From contig CAJNYU010001115.1 in assembly GCA_905331475.1 (NCBI GenBank), positions 62,001 through 126,000 of the forward strand: 64,000 nucleotides of DNA, given 5' to 3'. Source of the stretch: Rotaria socialis (Eukaryota; Rotifera; Eurotatoria; Philodinida; Philodinidae). The notes below the pieces were generated by a model. That model was not told the DNA's origin, searched no databases, and saw only the letters and a list, made by a program, of their open reading frames with translations. The position numbers were made by a program, and so were the translations under genes. Below, one piece after another: positions 61,279 to 64,000 of the stretch. How positions within the stretch are numbered: the first letter of the stretch is position 1; each line of letters starts with the position of its first letter.

Positions 61279-62151
61279 TTACATGATAAGACACCCAACA
61301 TGCTTGTTTACTAGACGGTGGCCTGATTGATAATTTTGAAGAAATTCTAATTGTCGAACATTGAATGAACCGCGGCGGTGTGAGCGAACAAAGTCAATTG
61401 ATTCTTGGCGCGCCATACCCGCTTCACGTAAGGCCATTGCAACAAGAACAGGTGATCTGTTTAAGATAAAATAAAGGCAAAATGTTGAAATTTCATAAGA
61501 GAAATAAACAAACCGTCCAAGTCCATGAACACAGTGCACAGCAATACAACCATTTTTATTTTCTTTGACAATATTCAACCATTTATTACGGACAATGGAA
61601 TCAGGTGCACTGCCATCGGGATATTCAAGATTCTTTATAGGACAAAAAAAAAGTATACATAAGAACAGGATGCACTTTTATGTTTAATATACAAATCCTA
61701 TTTTTATTGGGGTACATTTAATGAAAATATTAGAATAAGCACGGCAAGTGTGCTTGCCATTTTCGACTTCTACTATTTTTATGCTTCGAGAATATTCAAA
61801 GAGCATGATTTAGTTTCAGGGTTTTAAAGCTATTTACAATGACTAAGACGACACGTCATTGAAAATTAATACATACATGAACTTTAATTCCAGCTGCTTC
61901 AATTGGCTTTGCATCATAAGTTTTTTCTGAGACACGAACTAAGGTTGTAACATCATATTTTAAGCAAGTCTACGAATATTAGAATACAATAGAAAATTAA
62001 AAATCACATCTTTTTTGTTGTTGTCTTCTATTCTTACTTCGATAAAAGATTGAATATTTTCATTGGCTGGACTATCAGTAATTAAGAAGCGAAGATGTTT
62101 ATAACGAAGTTCCGTTATTGACGGATTAGTTAAAAATCGAGCCACAGGCAT
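61279..62151 (-). CDS. PTP4A: PRL-type protein tyrosine phosphatase (PTP4A family), 4 exons
   Basis: PRL phosphatases are small, prenylated enzymes or pseudo-enzymes of the plasma membrane and endosomes that bind CNNM magnesium transporters. Exons on the minus strand are 62038-62151, 61877-61969, 61514-61632 and 61279-61456. They join in frame to 167 residues (human 173). The N-terminal part matches well (LRYKHLRFLITDSPAN, KYDVTTLVRVSEKTYDAKP). The P-loop is HCVHGLGRSP, with Cys 103 and Arg 109. Then come AMALREAGMARQESIDFVRS, RRGSFNVRQLEFLQNYQ and a C-terminal CLIM, a CaaX box predicted to be farnesylated. Oddities: the residue after the P-loop Arg is Ser, not the family's Ala; the regulatory Cys of vertebrates is Ser; and the acid-loop WPFDD is YPDG. 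The intron between exons 2 and 3 is 244 nt. Confidence 0.93.
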
Positions 62152-64000
62152 TTTTCGAAGAAATTTGTTCCTTATTTTTTTTTGGCTTTCGATTAAAAAA
62201 TCTCGTTTTGTTTATATTGAATCTCTTCTAGTCTCTAATTTTTGTTGATATAAGACACCAATCGAATTTACTTGAACAATATCGATATGGATAGTACCGG
62301 TAATAATAATTGTTAAGGAAATCACGTACTAGTCAATATTGCGCTCGGCAAAACTCGCCCGAGAGCGTGCAGTCGTGCACGTATTCGGTCTACAAACAAG
62401 AACTATTTGATGAAAAAGTCATTTTTCAAACAACAAGATCTTACCGCCTGTTTTCGCGGATTTTCAACCGGAACAGCTGTAGTCATGGAATAATGGCAGA
62501 ATGCTTCGTCTGAGCTCGCTTAAAAAACGTGTGATGAATAAAAACAAAAGTCTAAAAACAAATGCAAAAACATTGTATAATCAAGTATGTTTACGAGTAG
62601 AATTATAATGGATGGTGAAATATTGTTTAATGAGAATTGCAAACATATTTGTCCGCATCCACATCTACATGCACGTTTCACGGTTCGAATAATCGTAGGC
62701 GCACAGTGATGGTCGTTAAAAAAAGATAAAGAATCTAATATAAGATGAGAGTCACGAAAAGGACGAAACAAAAAAACGAATAACGAATACCACGAAATAA
62801 ACTTGACTCCCTCTGTACGCATCTATCTATATTTATATACTATCTAGAGAAGAATAAAGAATAGGTAATGTACAATGTGAGTGACGTCAACATGACTTAA
62901 AAAATATAAAGGAACGAAAAAGTTATTTTTCATTAGTTTCGTAAGTAATTAAAAAAACAATTTAGAAGAGGAAGCAATTCTGTTGCATACAAACTATATT
63001 ATATTTTCTCGCGTAAACGCATGAAAAAAATCCTGTTTGAAACTTATGATTACCGATATTTTAGAGAGTCGATATAAGTACAAAAAAAAAATTCAAGTGG
63101 CACCCTCTCGCTCCTCTGTTTTTCAAAGTATGTGTACGCCTAGTAGTTACATAAAACTATCCTACATCCACAGAAAGAAAGAAGAAGAAAAAAAACATGA
63201 AGCAGATAAATAGCAACCGTTGCTCTTACACATCAGTAACAAATTCAGGAAGAACATAGGCAACACCCACGTATCAACACGTCGATTTTCTCATAGGGAG
63301 TATACGATGTGCCAAAAAGAGAACAAAATAGAAATGGCACAGAGCTTAATAATAAACCAAGTGTACTACGAACATTTTTTTTCCTTGCATTCTTCTTGTT
63401 AAAGCAGATGGTAAAACTCGACATTTTTGACGTCAATAAGAGGGCAAATCAGCCCATTCAATACGAAACAAATAAGCTATAGCAATCTATATATATATAT
63501 ATGGATTTAAATAGGGTCCTCTGGTGATACTTCTCTTTTTTTTTAAATCATGCATATTTACTTAAGGAATAAAAAAAATAGTAGTCGCCACTATTACGAT
63601 AGAATTTATTAACACCGCCATTTATTGGGGTAACTAATGTGATTCACGATTTTTAATTTAATCACAAAACAGACAAATATACTTTTATAATGAGTACACA
63701 TCACGAGACAAAAAGAAAATCACTGTTTTTATTTGTGAAACTATTTTAGAAAGTAAAGAAAATCACTGATTCTTTTTCGATGTCCTCTGCAAAGACAAAT
63801 AAATGCAACCCTATGTGAAAATTATTAAAACAACGTTTTTCTAGAAGCTACACCGAAGGATGATGATAGGCAGCGAATTATTCTACCCCTGTAGGGTAAA
63901 AAAAAAGGAAAATTGCAGACGTACTAGACATCCTATTTTCCATCTATTACACGGTTCTCTTTTGATTTAAAGTAAATAACATTCTACTTCAAATATGAAC
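62152..64000. other. Gene-free right end of the window
   Basis: About 1.85 kb with no supported gene. It should begin with the PRL promoter. A minus-strand ATG at 62484-62486 opens 14 codons (MTTAVPVENPRKQA) and ends at a good donor, GGTAAGA, at 62443-62445. It could be an upstream exon or short upstream frame of the PRL gene, but no in-frame acceptor joins it to the PRL start. A local GC-rich stretch with a GTGCAGTCGTGCAC near-palindrome lies around 62340-62400. The rest is AT-rich with A runs and a (TA)n run near 63488-63502. Confidence 0.45.

Noticed and set aside
62336-62400. Possible tRNA or structured RNA in the GC-rich stretch
   Set aside because: A short near-palindrome is present, but no cloverleaf with the expected loop motifs could be drawn.
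62445-62486. MTTAVPVENPRKQA as the first coding exon of the PRL phosphatase
   Set aside because: Its donor is good and phase 0, but no acceptor upstream of the PRL start joins it in frame. The PRL N-terminus already has normal length without it.

Overview
The window is eukaryotic, from an animal. It is visibly AT-rich. Most of its genes are interrupted by GT-AG introns, typically 50-70 nt long. Several proteins are clearly metazoan: ryanodine receptor, strawberry notch, signal peptide peptidase, seipin, PRL phosphatase, nicotinamidase and degenerin/ENaC channels. Very short introns, tight gene spacing, FLYWCH and MITE debris, and start codons sitting directly behind strong splice acceptors fit a rotifer, most likely a bdelloid such as Rotaria or Adineta. 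That placement is inference; no marker gene in the window proves it.

Layout, left to right. 1-3084 (minus strand): a tight head-to-tail trio of signal peptide peptidase (five exons), an intronless seipin, and an unrecognised gene that runs off the left edge. 4560-9862 (plus): a complete 20-exon strawberry notch (SBNO) helicase-like gene, whose reading frame I carried through every junction. 9863-12482: no gene, but a 328-bp palindromic element. 12483-13368 (minus): a four-helix PMP22/claudin-like protein. 13369-15629: no recognisable gene, but a GC-rich island. 15630-22734 (plus): a tandem pair of DEG/ENaC genes. The first is a pseudogene carrying stops, frameshifts, an internal hAT-type MITE and a fold-back element at its 3' end; the second is intact. 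23393-24637 (minus): an intronless B-box/coiled-coil protein. About 25160-25364 (minus): a broken FLYWCH zinc-finger relic. 25997-27073 (minus): an intronless fatty acid hydroxylase/sterol desaturase. 28416-57233 (minus): one ryanodine receptor gene filling almost half the window, with a Harbinger-type MITE in one intron. 58915-59775 (minus): an uncharacterised intronless gene. 60198-61063 (plus): a nicotinamidase. 61279-62151 (minus): a PRL-type phosphatase converging on it. 62152-64000: no supported gene.

The genes do not form a pathway. The ryanodine receptor (Ca2+ release), signal peptide peptidase (ER membrane proteolysis) and seipin (lipid-droplet formation) all act in the endoplasmic reticulum, but this is probably coincidence. 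I found no convincing novel multi-gene system. The best leads are the operon-like, possibly trans-spliced trio at the left edge; the unusual residues in the PRL phosphatase; canonical EF-hands in the ryanodine receptor; and the layered mobile-element damage in the ENaC pseudogene.
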